Shown piece after piece: positions 1-10,455 of a stretch of 64,000 nucleotides of DNA. The stretch covers positions 124,001 to 188,000 of the forward strand of contig NZ_BMOP01000006.1 in NCBI RefSeq assembly GCF_014647135.1, read 5' to 3'. The translations under genes were made by a program, and so were the position numbers. The notes below the pieces were generated by a model. It did not search any database. It saw only the letters and a program-made list of their open reading frames with translations, and had not been told where the DNA came from. The stretch comes from Shewanella xiamenensis (lineage in GTDB: Bacteria > Pseudomonadota > Gammaproteobacteria > Enterobacterales > Shewanellaceae). The number at the start of each line of letters is the position of its first letter. The first letter of the stretch is position 1.

Positions 1-54
1 ACTGGTAAGTGCTAAAACCCCGAGTAATGGTAGAAATTGACCTTCAAAATCCAT
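1..54 (-). CDS. N-terminal fragment of an unidentified protein (partial)
   Basis: An open frame runs off the left edge from an ATG at 52-54 on the minus strand and begins MDFEGQFLPLLGVLALTS. The start is hydrophobic, but 18 codons are too few to assign a family. A weak GAAAG lies just upstream. It sits beyond the hupB terminator, so it would need its own promoter or readthrough. In many gammaproteobacteria ppiD follows hupB, but these residues do not look like the PpiD N-terminus I remember. It could be a chance frame. Confidence 0.3.
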   Translation of the reverse strand, partial: MDFEGQFLPLLGVLALTS

Positions 55-68
55 TACTTTCAATTCGT

Positions 69-93
69 AAAAAGCACTGTTTAAACAGTGCTT
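69..93 (-). terminator. Rho-independent terminator of hupB
   Basis: The perfect palindrome AAGCACTGTTTAAACAGTGC(TT) is followed on the minus strand by TTTTT. It begins about 40 bases past the hupB stop codon. Confidence 0.75.
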
Positions 94-132
94 ATCATTA
101 CGAACGCCTTACAAAGGCTGCGATATCAAAAA

Positions 133-405
133 TTAATTGACAGCGTCTTTCAGAGCTTTACCCGCTTTAAAAGCTGGGATCTTTGCTGCTGCGATTTTGA
201 TTTCTTCACCCGTTTGTGGGTTGCGGCCAGTGCGTTCAGCGCGCTCACGCACTTCAAAAGTACCAAAACCAACAAGAGAAATTTTATCGCCTTCTTTCAA
301 ACCTTCAGTCACAGCTGCGATAAAAGAATCCAGTGCACGGCCGGCAGCGGCTTTAGAAATGTCAGCACCAGAAGCGATTTTCTCGATTAGTTCAGATTTG
401 TTCAT
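133..405 (-). CDS. hupB: DNA-binding protein HU-beta
   Basis: A 90-residue nucleoid protein of the HU/IHF family. HU dimers bind and bend DNA without strong sequence preference and compact the chromosome. The DNA-binding beta-arm signature RNPQTG is at residues 61-66, and the length is exactly that of the family. The start is taken at [10 protein letters not shown] because it is preceded by a clear AGGGGATGA ribosome site; an earlier in-frame start would add 13 residues not found in HU. It lies downstream of lon on the same strand, the usual enterobacterial order. HU-beta is itself a known Lon substrate in E. coli. A terminator follows. Confidence 0.97.
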   Translation of the reverse strand: MNKSELIEKIASGADISKAAAGRALDSFIAAVTEGLKEGDKISLVGFGTFEVRERAERTGRNPQTGEEIKIAAAKIPAFKAGKALKDAVN

Positions 406-545
406 GTCATCCCCTTGAATGTAATTTTTTTGCGCCGCAACCAAATCCGTCTCTAGAGCGGTCTGCGGAGGCTTTTATAACAAGCTTGAATTCAAAGTTC
501 AAGCTGAGTTCGAAAACCAAAGAAATAAAACTAGATACAGCTCAA

Positions 546-579
546 AGCCAGTTGCCCCAAGGGCTTGGAGCAGCTGGCT
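546..579. repeat. Inverted repeat between hupB and lon
   Basis: AGCCAGTTGCCCC and GGAGCAGCTGGCT form a long imperfect stem just downstream of lon. Neither strand has a T-tract after it. It may be a weak lon terminator or an mRNA 3'-end structure in the lon-hupB spacer. Confidence 0.4.
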
Positions 580-664
580 CTCCACTGACCTAGGCTACCA
601 CAGGTCTGCGCTTTGTTAAGCCCCTTTTTTCATTTTTTTTAACGTCATAGCGCATTTTCTTGCG

Positions 665-3022
665 TTATGCCAAGTTTTTAACCACTTCGAAGCCTTCAAC
701 GGGTCTTTCTAGCGCCAGTTTTAACACTTCGTCGACCCAACGCACAGGGCGAATTTCTAAATCGGCAATGACATTGGCAGGAATTTCTTCCAGATCACGC
801 TCATTTTCTTTTGGAATAAGCACCAATTTAATGCCACCGCGATGTGCTGCCAGCAGTTTTTCTTTTAAACCACCGATAGGTAACACTTCACCGCGTAAGG
901 TAATTTCACCCGTCATGGCCACATCGGCGCGCACAGGGTTACCAGTGAGGCTGGAAACAAGCGCAGTACACATTGCAGCACCTGCGGATGGACCATCCTT
1001 CGGCGTTGCTCCTTCTGGTACGTGCACATGGATATCACGCTTCTCATAAAAGTCGCCATTGATACCTAATTGTTCCGCACGGGCGCGAACAACTGTCATC
1101 GCCGCTTGAATCGACTCTTGCATCACATCGCCTAGTGAGCCTGTGTAAGTCAACTTGCCTTTGCCGGGCACTGAAGTCGCTTCAATGGTGAGCAAATCAC
1201 CACCCACTTCAGTCCAAGCCAATCCTGTGACTTGACCGATTTGGTTGTTCGATTCCGCCTTGCCATAGTCAAAACGCTGCACACCGAGGAAAGACTTGAG
1301 ATTATCCGCGGTGACTGTAACTGACTTGATGGATTTATCCAGCAGGATCATTTTCACGACCTTACGGCAAATCTTAGACAACTCACGTTCTAGCGCCCGC
1401 ACACCCGCTTCACGGGTGTAGTAGCGGATGATGCCGACTATCGCACTGTCTTCGATATGAATTTCATTCGCTTTAAGGCCGTTACGCTCGATTTGTTTCG
1501 TCAATAAATGCTGCTTAGCGATATTGAGTTTTTCATCTTCGGTATAACCCGACAGACGGATCACTTCCATACGATCTAAAAGTGGCCCCGGAATATTCAT
1601 CGAATTCGAGGTCGCCACGAACATTACATCGGATAAGTCGTAGTCGACTTCGAGGTAATGGTCGTTAAAAGTCGCGTTTTGTTCAGGATCGAGCACCTCT
1701 AATAGTGCTGATGCTGGGTCGCCACGCATGTCCGAACTCATTTTGTCGATTTCATCCAGCAGGAATAAGGGGTTTTTCACGCCCACTTTGGCCATTTTTT
1801 GGATGATTTTACCTGGCATAGAGCCAATGTAGGTGCGGCGATGTCCGCGAATTTCCGCTTCATCACGCACGCCGCCTAAGGCAACACGCACATACTTACG
1901 ACCCGTCGCCTTGGCAATCGATTGACCGAGTGAGGTTTTACCTACACCTGGTGGTCCAACTAAACACAGGATTGGCCCTTTCAGTTGACGCACACGGCTC
2001 TGCACCGCCAAGTATTCCAGAATGCGATCTTTAACTTTCTCTAAACCATAATGGTCAGTATCCAATACTTCTTGGGCTTTCGCTAAATCACGTTTGATTT
2101 TAGAGCGTTGACTCCAAGGCACAGACGTCATCCAATCTACATAGCTACGAACCACGGTCGCTTCGGCAGACATCGGCGACATCATACGTAATTTGTTCAG
2201 TTCAGCGACCGCCTTTTCTTTGGCATCGCTTGGCATATTGGCTTCTTCAATCTTACGATTTAAGACTTCAAATTCGTCATGGCCTTCGTCTAAGTCACCC
2301 AATTCTTTTTGGATGGCTTTCATTTGCTCGTTCAGATAGTACTCACGTTGGCTCTTTTCCATCTGCTTTTTAACGCGGGTGCGGATGCGTTTTTCAACCT
2401 GTAACAGGTCAATTTCCGACTCCATCATCGCCATTAAATATTCAAGACGTTCGCCAATATTGGTCATCTCAAGGACGGATTGTTTGTCCTCAAGCTTAAG
2501 CGGCATGTGAGCCGCCATCGTGTCAGCAAGGCGCGCCGCTTCATCGATACCTGAAAGAGAGGTTAAAACCTCTGGCGGGATCTTCTTGTTGAGCTTGATA
2601 TAGCCTTCAAATTGGCCAATCGCGCTACGAACCAAGACTTCCTCTTCTTTGTCTTCTAAAGGCTCAGATTCGAGATATTCAGCCTTAGCCACAAAGAAAT
2701 CTGTTTCTTGGGTATAACGCGTAATACGGGCGCGGCGACCACCTTCGACCAACACTTTGACTGTACCGTCTGGTAGTTTCAGCAGTTGCAGAATAGATGC
2801 CACTGTACCAACGTCAAAGATATCGTCTTTGGTCGGCTCATCTAACTCAGCATCACGCTGAGCAACTAAAATAATTTGCTTATCCTGGGCCATTGCCGTT
2901 TCGAGACAACGAATCGATTTTTCTCGGCCAACGAACAACGGAATTACCATATGGGGATAGACCACCACATCTCTCAGTGGCAGCACGGGGAGTTCGATAT
3001 GCGCTTCACGCTCTAAGGTCAT
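665..3022 (-). CDS. lon: ATP-dependent protease Lon
   Basis: A cytoplasmic AAA+ serine protease that degrades damaged proteins and short-lived regulators. It has 785 residues against 784 in E. coli. The substrate-binding LON domain starts at [18 protein letters not shown]. The Walker A motif GPPGVGKT lies near residue 356 and the Walker B motif LFLLDEIDK follows. The catalytic Ser is in [11 protein letters not shown] near residue 679, and its partner Lys is in [10 protein letters not shown] near residue 722 (Ser-Lys dyad). It lies between clpX and hupB, all on the minus strand. A heat-shock-like promoter is visible about 40-70 bases upstream of the start, and the clpX terminator lies beyond it, so lon is probably its own transcription unit. 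Confidence 0.98.
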   Translation of the reverse strand: MTLEREAHIELPVLPLRDVVVYPHMVIPLFVGREKSIRCLETAMAQDKQIILVAQRDAELDEPTKDDIFDVGTVASILQLLKLPDGTVKVLVEGGRRARITRYTQETDFFVAKAEYLESEPLEDKEEEVLVRSAIGQFEGYIKLNKKIPPEVLTSLSGIDEAARLADTMAAHMPLKLEDKQSVLEMTNIGERLEYLMAMMESEIDLLQVEKRIRTRVKKQMEKSQREYYLNEQMKAIQKELGDLDEGHDEFEVLNRKIEEANMPSDAKEKAVAELNKLRMMSPMSAEATVVRSYVDWMTSVPWSQRSKIKRDLAKAQEVLDTDHYGLEKVKDRILEYLAVQSRVRQLKGPILCLVGPPGVGKTSLGQSIAKATGRKYVRVALGGVRDEAEIRGHRRTYIGSMPGKIIQKMAKVGVKNPLFLLDEIDKMSSDMRGDPASALLEVLDPEQNATFNDHYLEVDYDLSDVMFVATSNSMNIPGPLLDRMEVIRLSGYTEDEKLNIAKQHLLTKQIERNGLKANEIHIEDSAIVGIIRYYTREAGVRALERELSKICRKVVKMILLDKSIKSVTVTADNLKSFLGVQRFDYGKAESNNQIGQVTGLAWTEVGGDLLTIEATSVPGKGKLTYTGSLGDVMQESIQAAMTVVRARAEQLGINGDFYEKRDIHVHVPEGATPKDGPSAGAAMCTALVSSLTGNPVRADVAMTGEITLRGEVLPIGGLKEKLLAAHRGGIKLVLIPKENERDLEEIPANVIADLEIRPVRWVDEVLKLALERPVEGFEVVKNLA

Positions 3023-3062
3023 AGTTCGATTCCGTTTAAATAAAAGGGATTTGTTAAGGAGT

Positions 3063-3090
3063 ATATTGGGGCGGTTTAGGCCCTTTCAAT
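3063..3090 (-). promoter_or_regulatory. Sigma32-like heat-shock promoter of lon
   Basis: On the minus strand ATTGAAA (-35, about 3084-3090) is followed by a 12-base spacer and CCCCAATAT (-10, 3063-3071). The sigma32 consensus is CTTGAAA and CCCCATNT. The position ahead of lon, a classic heat-shock gene, supports the call. It is a motif match only. Confidence 0.6.
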
Positions 3091-3100
3091 GGTCAATACG

Positions 3101-3125
3101 AAAAAAGGAGCCCATTGGACTCCTT
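3101..3125 (-). terminator. Rho-independent terminator of clpX
   Basis: On the minus strand AAGGAGTCC and GGGCTCCTT form a stem followed by TTTTTT. It lies 30 bases past the clpX stop and isolates clpPX transcription from lon. Confidence 0.8.
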
Positions 3126-3154
3126 GATTTTCAGTTTATTAGCTATCTGTACAA

Positions 3155-4435
3155 TTATTGTTCGCCAGAAGCCGCCTGTGCTTCATTGCGCTCATAAATC
3201 AGAATCGGTGCAGACTCACCATTAACCACTGACTCATCGACAACCGCTTTCACTACACCTTCTATCGATGGGATATCATACATAGTATCAAGTAAGATAC
3301 CTTCTACGATTGAGCGTAAACCACGGGCACCTGTTTTACGTGACATGGCTTTATGGGCAATCGCTTTAAGTGCATCTTCGCGAAACTCTAATTCGACACC
3401 TTCCATATCAAACAGTGCGTTGTACTGCTTAGTTAAGGCATTTTTAGGCTCAGACAGAATTTGCACTAATGCATCTTCATCCAATTCAGTTAGTGTAGCA
3501 ACGACTGGTAGACGGCCAATAAACTCGGGGATCAAGCCGTATTTAACTAAATCGCCTGGCTCAACTTGAGACAGGGTTTCAGATATCGTTGCTTTATCTT
3601 TTTCGCCTTTAACTTGCGCACCAAAACCGATACCCGAACCAACATGAGCACGTTGTTCAATCACCTTTTCAAGACCCGCAAATGCACCACCACAGATAAA
3701 CAGGATCTTAGAGGTATCTACCTGTAAAAACTCTTGCTGTGGATGCTTACGTCCACCTTGAGGCGGAACCGCGGCAACCGTACCTTCGATAAGTTTCAGC
3801 AGCGCTTGCTGTACGCCTTCACCCGATACATCACGGGTAATCGATGGGTTATCTGATTTACGGCTGATTTTGTCGATTTCGTCGATATAGACAATACCGC
3901 GCTGCGCTTTCTCAACATCGTAATCGCACTTTTGCAGCAGCTTTTGAATGATGTTTTCAACGTCTTCACCCACATAACCGGCTTCAGTTAAGGTGGTAGC
4001 GTCTGCCATAGTAAATGGGACATTCAATGAGCGCGCGAGCGTTTCGGCCAGCAGTGTTTTACCACTGCCCGTTGGACCAATCAGCAGAATGTTACTCTTG
4101 CCCAATTCCACCCCATCTTTAGGGGATGAATTTCTCAGACGTTTGTAGTGATTGTATACCGCAACAGAAAGGACTTTTTTAGCTCTGTCCTGCCCAATGA
4201 CATAATCATCTAAATGTGCACGCAACTCATGTGGCGTGGGTAATTTATCATTATCACGCTTGGGGGAGATTTCTTTAATCTCTTCACGAATAATGTCATT
4301 ACATAACTCGACACATTCGTCGCATACATATACTGATGGGCCTGCAATCAGTTTTCTGACTTCATGCTGGCTCTTACCGCAAAAAGAGCAGTACAGCAAT
4401 TTACCGCTGTCACCATTATTTTTGTTGTCGCCCAT
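3155..4435 (-). CDS. clpX: ATP-dependent Clp protease ATP-binding subunit ClpX
   Basis: AAA+ unfoldase that recognises tagged substrates and threads them into ClpP. The N-terminal zinc-binding domain has four cysteines at residues 16, 19, 38 and 41 (CSFC and CDEC). Walker A GPTGSGKT lies near residue 120 and Walker [10 protein letters not shown] follows. The pore loop GYVG and the RKH loop are present, as is the ClpP-docking IGF tripeptide within GSGIGFGAQ. At 426 residues it is the normal length. It follows clpP by about 100 bases on the same strand and ends at its own terminator, so clpP and clpX probably form an operon. Confidence 0.98.
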   Translation of the reverse strand: MGDNKNNGDSGKLLYCSFCGKSQHEVRKLIAGPSVYVCDECVELCNDIIREEIKEISPKRDNDKLPTPHELRAHLDDYVIGQDRAKKVLSVAVYNHYKRLRNSSPKDGVELGKSNILLIGPTGSGKTLLAETLARSLNVPFTMADATTLTEAGYVGEDVENIIQKLLQKCDYDVEKAQRGIVYIDEIDKISRKSDNPSITRDVSGEGVQQALLKLIEGTVAAVPPQGGRKHPQQEFLQVDTSKILFICGGAFAGLEKVIEQRAHVGSGIGFGAQVKGEKDKATISETLSQVEPGDLVKYGLIPEFIGRLPVVATLTELDEDALVQILSEPKNALTKQYNALFDMEGVELEFREDALKAIAHKAMSRKTGARGLRSIVEGILLDTMYDIPSIEGVVKAVVDESVVNGESAPILIYERNEAQAASGEQ

Positions 4436-4534
4436 TAATTACCTCATTTGCAGTCTGCTCTACTGCTTATCTTAAACTTGTTCACTTTAAACTCAGCGTT
4501 GCTTTACAGAGCATAGCCCAGTCAAAAGTAAAAA

Positions 4535-5143
4535 TCAGCTGCGTTTAGTCATCACTGCGTCAACTAAACCATATTCCACAGCTTGAGTAGCGCTCATGAA
4601 GTTATCACGATCAGTATCACGCTCAATTACTTCGAGTGGCTGGCCTGTATGCTCTGACAGCATCAGATTCAGTTTATGCTTGATGCCTAAGATTTCTTGG
4701 GCATGAATAGCAATATCAGAAGCCTGACCTTGGAATCCACCCAGTGGTTGGTGGATCATCACGCGAGAATTAGGTAAGCAGAAACGCTTGCCCTTTTCAC
4801 CGCCAGCTAATAAAAACGCGCCCATACTGGCCGCTTGACCAATACACACCGTACTCACATTAGGCTTAATAAATTGCATGGTATCGTAAATTGCCATGCC
4901 CGCGGTGACTGATCCACCGGGTGAGTTGATATATAAAAAGATATCTTTATCTGGGCTTTCTGATTCGAGGAATAGCAACTGCGCCACAATCAGATTCGCC
5001 ATATGCTCTTCAACTTGACCCACTAAAAAGATAATCCGCTCTTTTAACAGACGAGAATAAATGTCGAATGAGCGTTCACCCTTAGCAGTCTGTTCGATCA
5101 CCATAGGCACTAAAGCACTTTGTATGTCTGACGCATTATGCAT
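4535..5143 (-). CDS. clpP: ATP-dependent Clp protease proteolytic subunit ClpP
   Basis: Serine peptidase that forms the two-ring chamber used by ClpX and ClpA. The catalytic Ser106 is in [11 protein letters not shown], His131 is in MIHQPLGG, and the Asp is in the DRDNFM segment near residue 180. The protein has 202 residues, and the first dozen are likely the self-cleaved propeptide. An AGGGAAATGA ribosome site precedes the ATG. It lies between tig and clpX, the conserved tig-clpP-clpX order. Confidence 0.98.
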   Translation of the reverse strand: MHNASDIQSALVPMVIEQTAKGERSFDIYSRLLKERIIFLVGQVEEHMANLIVAQLLFLESESPDKDIFLYINSPGGSVTAGMAIYDTMQFIKPNVSTVCIGQAASMGAFLLAGGEKGKRFCLPNSRVMIHQPLGGFQGQASDIAIHAQEILGIKHKLNLMLSEHTGQPLEVIERDTDRDNFMSATQAVEYGLVDAVMTKRS

Positions 5144-5159
5144 TATTCATTTCCCTAAA

Positions 5160-5197
5160 TAAAAATGGCTCGCATGAGGAGCCTCATACGAGCCATT
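5160..5197 (-). terminator. Rho-independent terminator of tig
   Basis: On the minus strand AATGGCTCG...CGAGCCATT, with an inner ATGAGG/CCTCAT stem, is followed by TTTTTAT. It ends close to the clpP start, so clpP must initiate within or just before this hairpin. Confidence 0.75.
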
Positions 5198-5225
5198 ATA
5201 AATGGCGAACTGCCAATCAAGTCAA
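5195..5225 (-). promoter_or_regulatory. Candidate clpP promoter overlapping the tig terminator
   Basis: On the minus strand TTGACT (5220-5225) and TATAAT (5195-5200) are 19 bases apart. The same stretch can be read as a sigma32-type site (CTTGACT, then CGCCATTT). The spacing is not ideal, so this is tentative. Confidence 0.35.
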
Positions 5226-5232
5226 GCTTAGC

Positions 5233-6537
5233 TTATGCGCGACCTGTAGCCTTGTTCATAAATTCTTCAAAAGCGACTTCTTTTTCGGTCACTTTGGCTG
5301 TTTTAAGCAGTGCTTCAACAGCTTGCTCTTCAAGCGCAACGTTGCGCATGTTTTGCATCAGCTCTTTATTGCTGTTGTAATACGCAATCACTTCACTTGG
5401 ATCTTCATAAGCAGAAGCCATAGAAGCGATTAAGCCTTGTACACGCTCATCTTCCGCTTTCAGCTCGTTAGTCTTGATGACTTCGCCTAATAACAGACCG
5501 ATCTTCACGCGACGAGCTGCTTGCTCAGTGAATAATTCAGCTGGCAGTTCAGGCATGTTCGCCGTTTGACCGCCGAAACGTTGCATCGCTTGTTGACGCA
5601 ATACGTTAACTTCACCATCGATCAGTGCTTTTGGCAGTTCGATGTCATTGTTAGCTAATAAACCTGCGATCACTTGCTCTTTCACATTAGCTTTTAACGC
5701 TTGCTCAAGCTCACGGTTCATGTTCTTACGGATTTCAGCTTTAAGGGCTTCTAAACCACCTTCGCTGATACCGAATAATGCTGCAAACTCATCGTTTACT
5801 TCAGGTAAGTTAGCCGCTAATACTTCAGTTAAGGTGATAGCAAACTTAGCTGCTTTACCTTTTAAGTTTTCAGCGTGATATTCTTCAGGGAAAGTCACGT
5901 CGATAACGAACTCTTCACCGGCTTTGTGACCTAAGATACCCGCTTCAAAACCTGGGATCATACGGTTACTACCTAATTGCAGTTCGAAATCTTCAGCTTT
6001 GCCGCCTTCGAATTCAACACCATCAACTGAACCCACAAAGTTCATTTTCACTTTGTCGCCGTCAGCGGCTTCACGCTCAACAGCGGCGAAAGTCGCGTGT
6101 TGCTTACGTAAAGTTTCGATCATGCTGTCTACATCTGCATCGGTTACAGAGGCTTTTGGTTGCTCTACTTCAATTGCATCTAAACCTTTCAGCTCAACTT
6201 CTGGGTAGATTTCGAAAGTTGCTACGAATTCGAATTTTTCACCGTCAGTTGCACCTGGAACGAAAGTTGGTGCACCTGCTGGGTTTAATTTCTCAGCGAT
6301 GATCGCTTCGATAAAGTTACGTTGCATCACTTCACCAGTGATGTCTTGACGAATAGCTGCGCCATAACGTTTGTTGATTACAGTAACAGACACTTTGCCA
6401 GGACGGAAACCTGGGATACGAGCACGCTTAGCTTCACGTTGTAAACTGTCTTTAACCAGTTTTTCAATTTGTTCAGCAGGAACAGAAATGGTCAGGCGAC
6501 GCTCTAGGCCTTGGGTTGCTTCAACAGAAACTTGCAT
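5233..6537 (-). CDS. tig: Trigger factor (ribosome-associated chaperone)
   Basis: Folds nascent chains at the ribosome exit tunnel and has peptidyl-prolyl isomerase activity. The N-terminal ribosome-docking signature GFRPGK is at residues 43-48. A central FKBP-like domain and a C-terminal helical chaperone domain follow. The length is 434 residues against 432 in E. coli. The start [10 protein letters not shown] has a GAGGT ribosome site; the in-frame upstream extension of 17 residues is not part of the family. It heads the tig-clpP-clpX block and ends at a hairpin terminator. Confidence 0.98.
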   Translation of the reverse strand: MQVSVEATQGLERRLTISVPAEQIEKLVKDSLQREAKRARIPGFRPGKVSVTVINKRYGAAIRQDITGEVMQRNFIEAIIAEKLNPAGAPTFVPGATDGEKFEFVATFEIYPEVELKGLDAIEVEQPKASVTDADVDSMIETLRKQHATFAAVEREAADGDKVKMNFVGSVDGVEFEGGKAEDFELQLGSNRMIPGFEAGILGHKAGEEFVIDVTFPEEYHAENLKGKAAKFAITLTEVLAANLPEVNDEFAALFGISEGGLEALKAEIRKNMNRELEQALKANVKEQVIAGLLANNDIELPKALIDGEVNVLRQQAMQRFGGQTANMPELPAELFTEQAARRVKIGLLLGEVIKTNELKAEDERVQGLIASMASAYEDPSEVIAYYNSNKELMQNMRNVALEEQAVEALLKTAKVTEKEVAFEEFMNKATGRA

Positions 6538-6745
6538 TGTTTTACCTCGAAATTTGTCTAACGTCCTTTGTAATAGTCGAATATTCAACTATTCAGGTAT
6601 TCGTTTCTTGATCATTAAATTTGACTACAATGCCCACCACTACTGGCTTTTGGCACAGGTCGCTGTTAGTTGATATCTATCAAGACGCGACATTATAGCC
6701 ACCGTTTTGTGCAGAGTCGAGCCTCAACGGCCGAATCTAGGGTAT

Positions 6746-6774
6746 AAAAAAAGCGACCAGAGGTCGCTTTTTTT
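6746..6774. terminator. Bidirectional hairpin terminator after the tRNA operon
   Basis: AAAGCGACC AGA GGTCGCTTT is flanked by A- and T-runs on both sides. It lies 25 bases past the 3' end of tRNA-His, so it ends the minus-strand tRNA transcript. Confidence 0.85.
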
Positions 6775-6798
6775 ATTTTGTACTCAAAGTACTAAAAA

Positions 6799-6875
6799 TG
6801 GGGTGACTGATGGGGCTCGAACCCACGACAACCGGAATCACAATCCGGGACTCTACCAACTGAGCTACAATCACC
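6799..6875 (-). tRNA. tRNA-His (anticodon GTG)
   Basis: A 77-base cloverleaf that includes the encoded CCA. The anticodon loop is TTGTGAT. The extra 5' G(-1), a tRNA-His identity element, faces the C before CCA. The acceptor stem GTGATTG pairs with CAGTCAC. It is the last gene of the three-tRNA operon. Confidence 0.97.
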
Positions 6876-6883
6876 ACTGAAAC

Positions 6884-6960
6884 TGGTACGCCCGGCAGGA
6901 TTCGAACCTGCGACCACCCGCTTAGAAGGCGGGTGCTCTATCCAACTGAGCTACGGGCGC
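6884..6960 (-). tRNA. tRNA-Arg (anticodon TCT)
   Basis: A 77-base cloverleaf with CCA encoded. The acceptor stem GCGCCCG pairs with CGGGCGT (one G-T pair), and the anticodon loop is CTTCTAA. It reads AGA codons. It lies 8 bases upstream of tRNA-His. Confidence 0.97.
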
Positions 6961-7059
6961 ATGGTCTACAGATTACTCTGCATCCTAACCGGCGTTGGAT
7001 AGCATTTGGCTATCCATGCTACTCGCTCATGTAAACACTCGAGCAAATAACAATTAAAG

Positions 7060-7136
<77 letters not shown>

Positions 7137-7152
7137 AAGGTCTTACTATATT

Positions 7153-7230
7153 TGGCATTAACTCAGAGGGTTTCCTCTGCCCCGCGCTCATCCAAAATCA
7201 GGATTCATTACAGGACTGCGCTAATCACCA
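7153..7230 (-). pseudogene. Decayed tRNA-Pro copy in the tRNA operon leader
   Basis: The minus strand starts with GGTGATTAGCGCAGTCC, identical over 17 bases to the 5' end of the intact tRNA-Pro. A T-arm-like hairpin CAGAGG...CCTCTG follows at the matching distance, and the stretch ends in CCA after 78 bases. The D and anticodon arms and the 3' acceptor strand no longer pair, so it cannot fold as a tRNA. It lies between the promoter and the intact tRNA-Pro and would therefore be transcribed. I infer a former tandem duplicate. Confidence 0.6.
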
Positions 7231-7277
7231 AAAAAGTTTTCAAAGCAAATCAACACATCTGCTCGAGAACGGAGCGC

Positions 7278-7306
7278 ATCTTAGCCCCTCACTTTGCACC
7301 CGTCAA
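7278..7306 (-). promoter_or_regulatory. Sigma70 promoter of the tRNA operon
   Basis: On the minus strand TTGACG (7301-7306), a 17-base spacer and TAAGAT (7278-7283) are followed by the GC-rich stretch GCGCTCC. A GC-rich discriminator is typical of stringently controlled stable-RNA promoters. Confidence 0.7.
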
Positions 7307-7487
7307 CGATTTTTTTAACCGTTCATGCTAGATGCTGAATTATCAGTCGAATACGCTTTTTTTTATCCATTTCACGACGGCATTTGCCATGACACACCCG
7401 CTACGCCCTGTTAAAATAGCCGCGATTGCCAATCTCTGTGTTAACTACCGTTTTAACCATCGCCAATATAAAGGATATCCTACACCC

Positions 7488-8342
7488 ATGACAGCCCAAA
7501 TAATCGACGGCAAGGCGATTGCTCAATCCATCCGCACTCAACTGCGCGAAAAAGTTACCGCCCGTAAAGAGGCTGGACAACGCGTACCAGGTTTAGCCGT
7601 GATTCTCGTGGGAGCAGACCCCGCCTCTCAGGTTTATGTTGGTAGTAAACGTAAGGCCTGTGAAGAAGTGGGATTTATTTCTCGCTCCTACGATCTCGAT
7701 ACCAGCTGCAGCGAAGCAGAACTCTTAGCCTTGATTGATCAACTCAACGATGACCCTAACATTGATGGGATATTAGTGCAGTTACCATTACCGGCCCATA
7801 TCGAAGACTCTAAAGTGATCGAGCGCATTCGCCCCGATAAAGATGTCGATGGTTTCCACCCGTATAACGTTGGCCGTTTAGCACAGCGTATTCCCGTATT
7901 ACGCTCTTGCACGCCGATGGGCATTATGACACTCATTAAATCCACTGGCGTCGATACCTATGGCTTAGATGCGGTTGTCGTTGGTGCCTCGAACATTGTC
8001 GGCCGACCAATGACACTCGAGCTACTGCTTGCGGGCTGCACCACCACAACTTGCCATCGTTTTACTAAAAACCTCGAACAAAAAATTCGCCAAGCCGATT
8101 TAGTGGTGGTTGCCGTGGGTAAACCTGGCTTTATCCCCGGTGAATGGATTAAACCCGGCGCCATCGTTATCGATGTGGGTATCAACCGCTTAGAAAATGG
8201 CACCTTAGTAGGCGACGTGCAATATGATGTTGCTGCGCAAAACGCTAGCTTTATCACACCTGTACCTGGCGGTGTGGGACCAATGACCATAGCCAGTCTT
8301 TTAGAAAACACCTTATATGCCGCCGAGCAATATCACGACTAG
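7488..8342 (+). CDS. folD: Bifunctional methylenetetrahydrofolate dehydrogenase / cyclohydrolase FolD
   Basis: Oxidises 5,10-methylene-THF with NADP+ and hydrolyses the product to 10-formyl-THF, supplying one-carbon units for purines and fMet-tRNA. The protein has 284 residues. The catalytic YVGSK has Tyr50 and Lys54; Gln98 is in VQLPLP and Asp121 in DKDVDGFHP. The Rossmann segment [12 protein letters not shown] and the PGGVGPMT signature follow. The start is [10 protein letters not shown] with AAAGGA upstream. A 52-residue in-frame extension toward the tRNA promoter is not folD-like. It is convergent with cysS. Confidence 0.97.
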   Translation: MTAQIIDGKAIAQSIRTQLREKVTARKEAGQRVPGLAVILVGADPASQVYVGSKRKACEEVGFISRSYDLDTSCSEAELLALIDQLNDDPNIDGILVQLPLPAHIEDSKVIERIRPDKDVDGFHPYNVGRLAQRIPVLRSCTPMGIMTLIKSTGVDTYGLDAVVVGASNIVGRPMTLELLLAGCTTTTCHRFTKNLEQKIRQADLVVVAVGKPGFIPGEWIKPGAIVIDVGINRLENGTLVGDVQYDVAAQNASFITPVPGGVGPMTIASLLENTLYAAEQYHD

Positions 8343-8362
8343 GTTCTAGGTTCGGCAAGCAT

Positions 8363-8392
8363 AAAAAAACCTGCATAATGCAGGTTTTTTTA
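8363..8392. terminator. Bidirectional terminator between folD and cysS
   Basis: AAAAAAACCTGCA TAA TGCAGGTTTTTTT is a symmetric hairpin with A- and T-runs that serves both convergent genes. Confidence 0.85.
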
Positions 8393-8434
8393 TTGGCTGA
8401 AGATTTTTTTATTAAAAACAATAGCTAATTAAGC

Positions 8435-9814
8435 CTATTTCTTACGCCAAGTGGTGCCACTTGGGCCATCCTCTAAGACCACACCAAGCTCATTTAACCG
8501 ATTACGCGCCACGTCAGCCGCTGGCCAATCTTTTTCACTGCGAGCGCGGTTACGTTCAACGATCAATGCTTCAATCTCTGCAACCTCATCGTCACTGCCC
8601 TCACCTTTAAAGAAGGCCTCGGGAGATTGATGCAGTAAGCCCAGCACATCAGCAAGTTGTTTCATTGACACGGCTAATGCAGAAGCCTCTGCCATATCAG
8701 TGAGTTTCAGACGGTTGATCTCACGCACCATATCAAACAGCACTGAATAGGCTTCAGGGGTGTTAAAGTCATCGTCCATTGCCGCTTTAAACTTAGCGAC
8801 AAACTCTTCGGCAGGTGCCGGCGCTACAGTCAGGTCAACATCTTTAATCGCAGTGTATAAACGCTCTAACGCCGCACGCGCCTGCTTGAGGTTTTCTTCA
8901 GAGTAGTTAATCTGGCTACGATAGTGACCCGATAGCAGGAAGTAACGTACGGTTTCAGCGTCGTAATGACTTAATACATCACGAATGGTGAAGAAGTTGC
9001 CTAAAGATTTAGACATCTTTTCGCGGTCGATCATCACCATGCCAGTGTGCATCCAATAATTTACGTATGGCGTGTCATGGGCGCAGCAAGACTGGGCAAT
9101 TTCATTCTCATGGTGTGGAAACTGTAAATCTGAGCCGCCACCGTGGATATCGAAATGTAAACCTAAGTGCTTGCTATTCATCGCCGAACATTCGATATGC
9201 CAGCCTGGTCGACCCGGTCCCCATGGAGATTCCCATGTTGGCTCACCCGGTTTAGACATTTTCCACAGCACGAAATCCATTGGATTTTGCTTATTATCAT
9301 CAACCTCAACCCGTGCACCAGCCTGTAATTGCTCCAGATTCTGGCCAGATAGGCGACCGTATTCGGGGAAAGAGGCCACACTAAACAGCACATCGCCATC
9401 GGCAGCGATATAAGCATGACCACGGGCCAATAAACGTTCGACCATATCGATGATTTCGGCAATGTGCAGAGTGGCACGTGGTTCGAAATCGGGACGGATC
9501 ATATTCAGCGCATCGAAATCCTTGTGCATTTCACCAATCAAGCGATCGGTTAATGTATTGCAGTCTTCTTGGTTTTCGTTAGCACGCTTGATGATTTTGT
9601 CATCAATATCGGTGATGTTGCGCTGGAAATTCACTTCATAACCCGCGTAACGCAGGTAGCGAACGATCATATCGAAGGAAACAAAAGTACGCCCATGGCC
9701 AATATGACAGAGATCGTAAACGGTCACGCCACATACATACATCCCAACTTTTCCGGGATTAATAGGCTTAAATTCCTGTTTTTGGCGGGTAATACTGTTG
9801 TAAATCTTCAACAT
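8435..9814 (-). CDS. cysS: Cysteinyl-tRNA synthetase
   Basis: Class I aminoacyl-tRNA synthetase that charges tRNA-Cys. The protein has 459 residues. Cys28 in YVCGVTVYD is a zinc ligand, HIGH is at 37-40, and the second zinc-site region is in GWHIECSAM. The KMSKSLGN loop lies near residue 266. The anticodon-binding helical domain follows. The start [10 protein letters not shown] is chosen over a longer in-frame start because of homologue length and the nearby GAAGAG ribosome site. It runs convergent to folD and divergent from ppiB. Confidence 0.97.
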   Translation of the reverse strand: MLKIYNSITRQKQEFKPINPGKVGMYVCGVTVYDLCHIGHGRTFVSFDMIVRYLRYAGYEVNFQRNITDIDDKIIKRANENQEDCNTLTDRLIGEMHKDFDALNMIRPDFEPRATLHIAEIIDMVERLLARGHAYIAADGDVLFSVASFPEYGRLSGQNLEQLQAGARVEVDDNKQNPMDFVLWKMSKPGEPTWESPWGPGRPGWHIECSAMNSKHLGLHFDIHGGGSDLQFPHHENEIAQSCCAHDTPYVNYWMHTGMVMIDREKMSKSLGNFFTIRDVLSHYDAETVRYFLLSGHYRSQINYSEENLKQARAALERLYTAIKDVDLTVAPAPAEEFVAKFKAAMDDDFNTPEAYSVLFDMVREINRLKLTDMAEASALAVSMKQLADVLGLLHQSPEAFFKGEGSDDEVAEIEALIVERNRARSEKDWPAADVARNRLNELGVVLEDGPSGTTWRKK

Positions 9815-9954
9815 CGGTATTCTCTTCAAAGATAGATTCAAGTGTAAAATCAAGGGGTCAGTCTACCACGCTGACGAGGGTTTTGAATACTGCACTTTGC
9901 GCGCAATCCGAGATAAGTTAGAATCGCGCCACTATTTACTGAGAGTATGAAAAC

Positions 9955-10446
9955 ATGATCACATTACACACTAATTTTGGCGACATTAAACTGCAACTGA
10001 ACGCCGAAAAAGCCCCGCTGACCGTGGCAAACTTTATGAAATATGTTGACGAAGGTTTCTTCGACGGCACCATTTTCCACCGTGTAATTGACGGCTTTAT
10101 GATCCAAGGCGGTGGTTTTACCGCTGAAATGAGCCAAAAACGTTGCCATGAGCCAGTGAAAAACGAAGCCAACAACGGTTTATCAAACCGTACTGGTACT
10201 ATCGCGATGGCGCGTACTTCGGACCCACACTCAGCGACGGCTCAGTTTTTCATCAACGTCAACGATAACACCTTTCTCGATTTCAAATCTGAAAGCATGC
10301 AAGGTTGGGGTTACTGCGTGTTTGGTGAAGTGGTTGAAGGCATGGACATCGTTGAAAAAATCAAAGCTGTCAGCACTGGTAACCGTGGCATGCACCAAGA
10401 TGTGCCATTAGAAGCGGTTGTGATTGAAAAAGTAAGTGCGGCCTAA
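9955..10446 (+). CDS. ppiB: Peptidyl-prolyl cis-trans isomerase B (cyclophilin)
   Basis: Cytoplasmic cyclophilin that speeds proline isomerisation during folding. It has 163 residues and no signal peptide. The active-site Arg is in [13 protein letters not shown], and the [18 protein letters not shown] segment is characteristic of the family. It is followed after 9 bases by lpxH on the same strand. The ppiB-lpxH pair next to cysS also occurs in enterobacteria. Confidence 0.96.
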   Translation: MITLHTNFGDIKLQLNAEKAPLTVANFMKYVDEGFFDGTIFHRVIDGFMIQGGGFTAEMSQKRCHEPVKNEANNGLSNRTGTIAMARTSDPHSATAQFFINVNDNTFLDFKSESMQGWGYCVFGEVVEGMDIVEKIKAVSTGNRGMHQDVPLEAVVIEKVSAA

Positions 10447-10455
10447 TTCCCTAGG

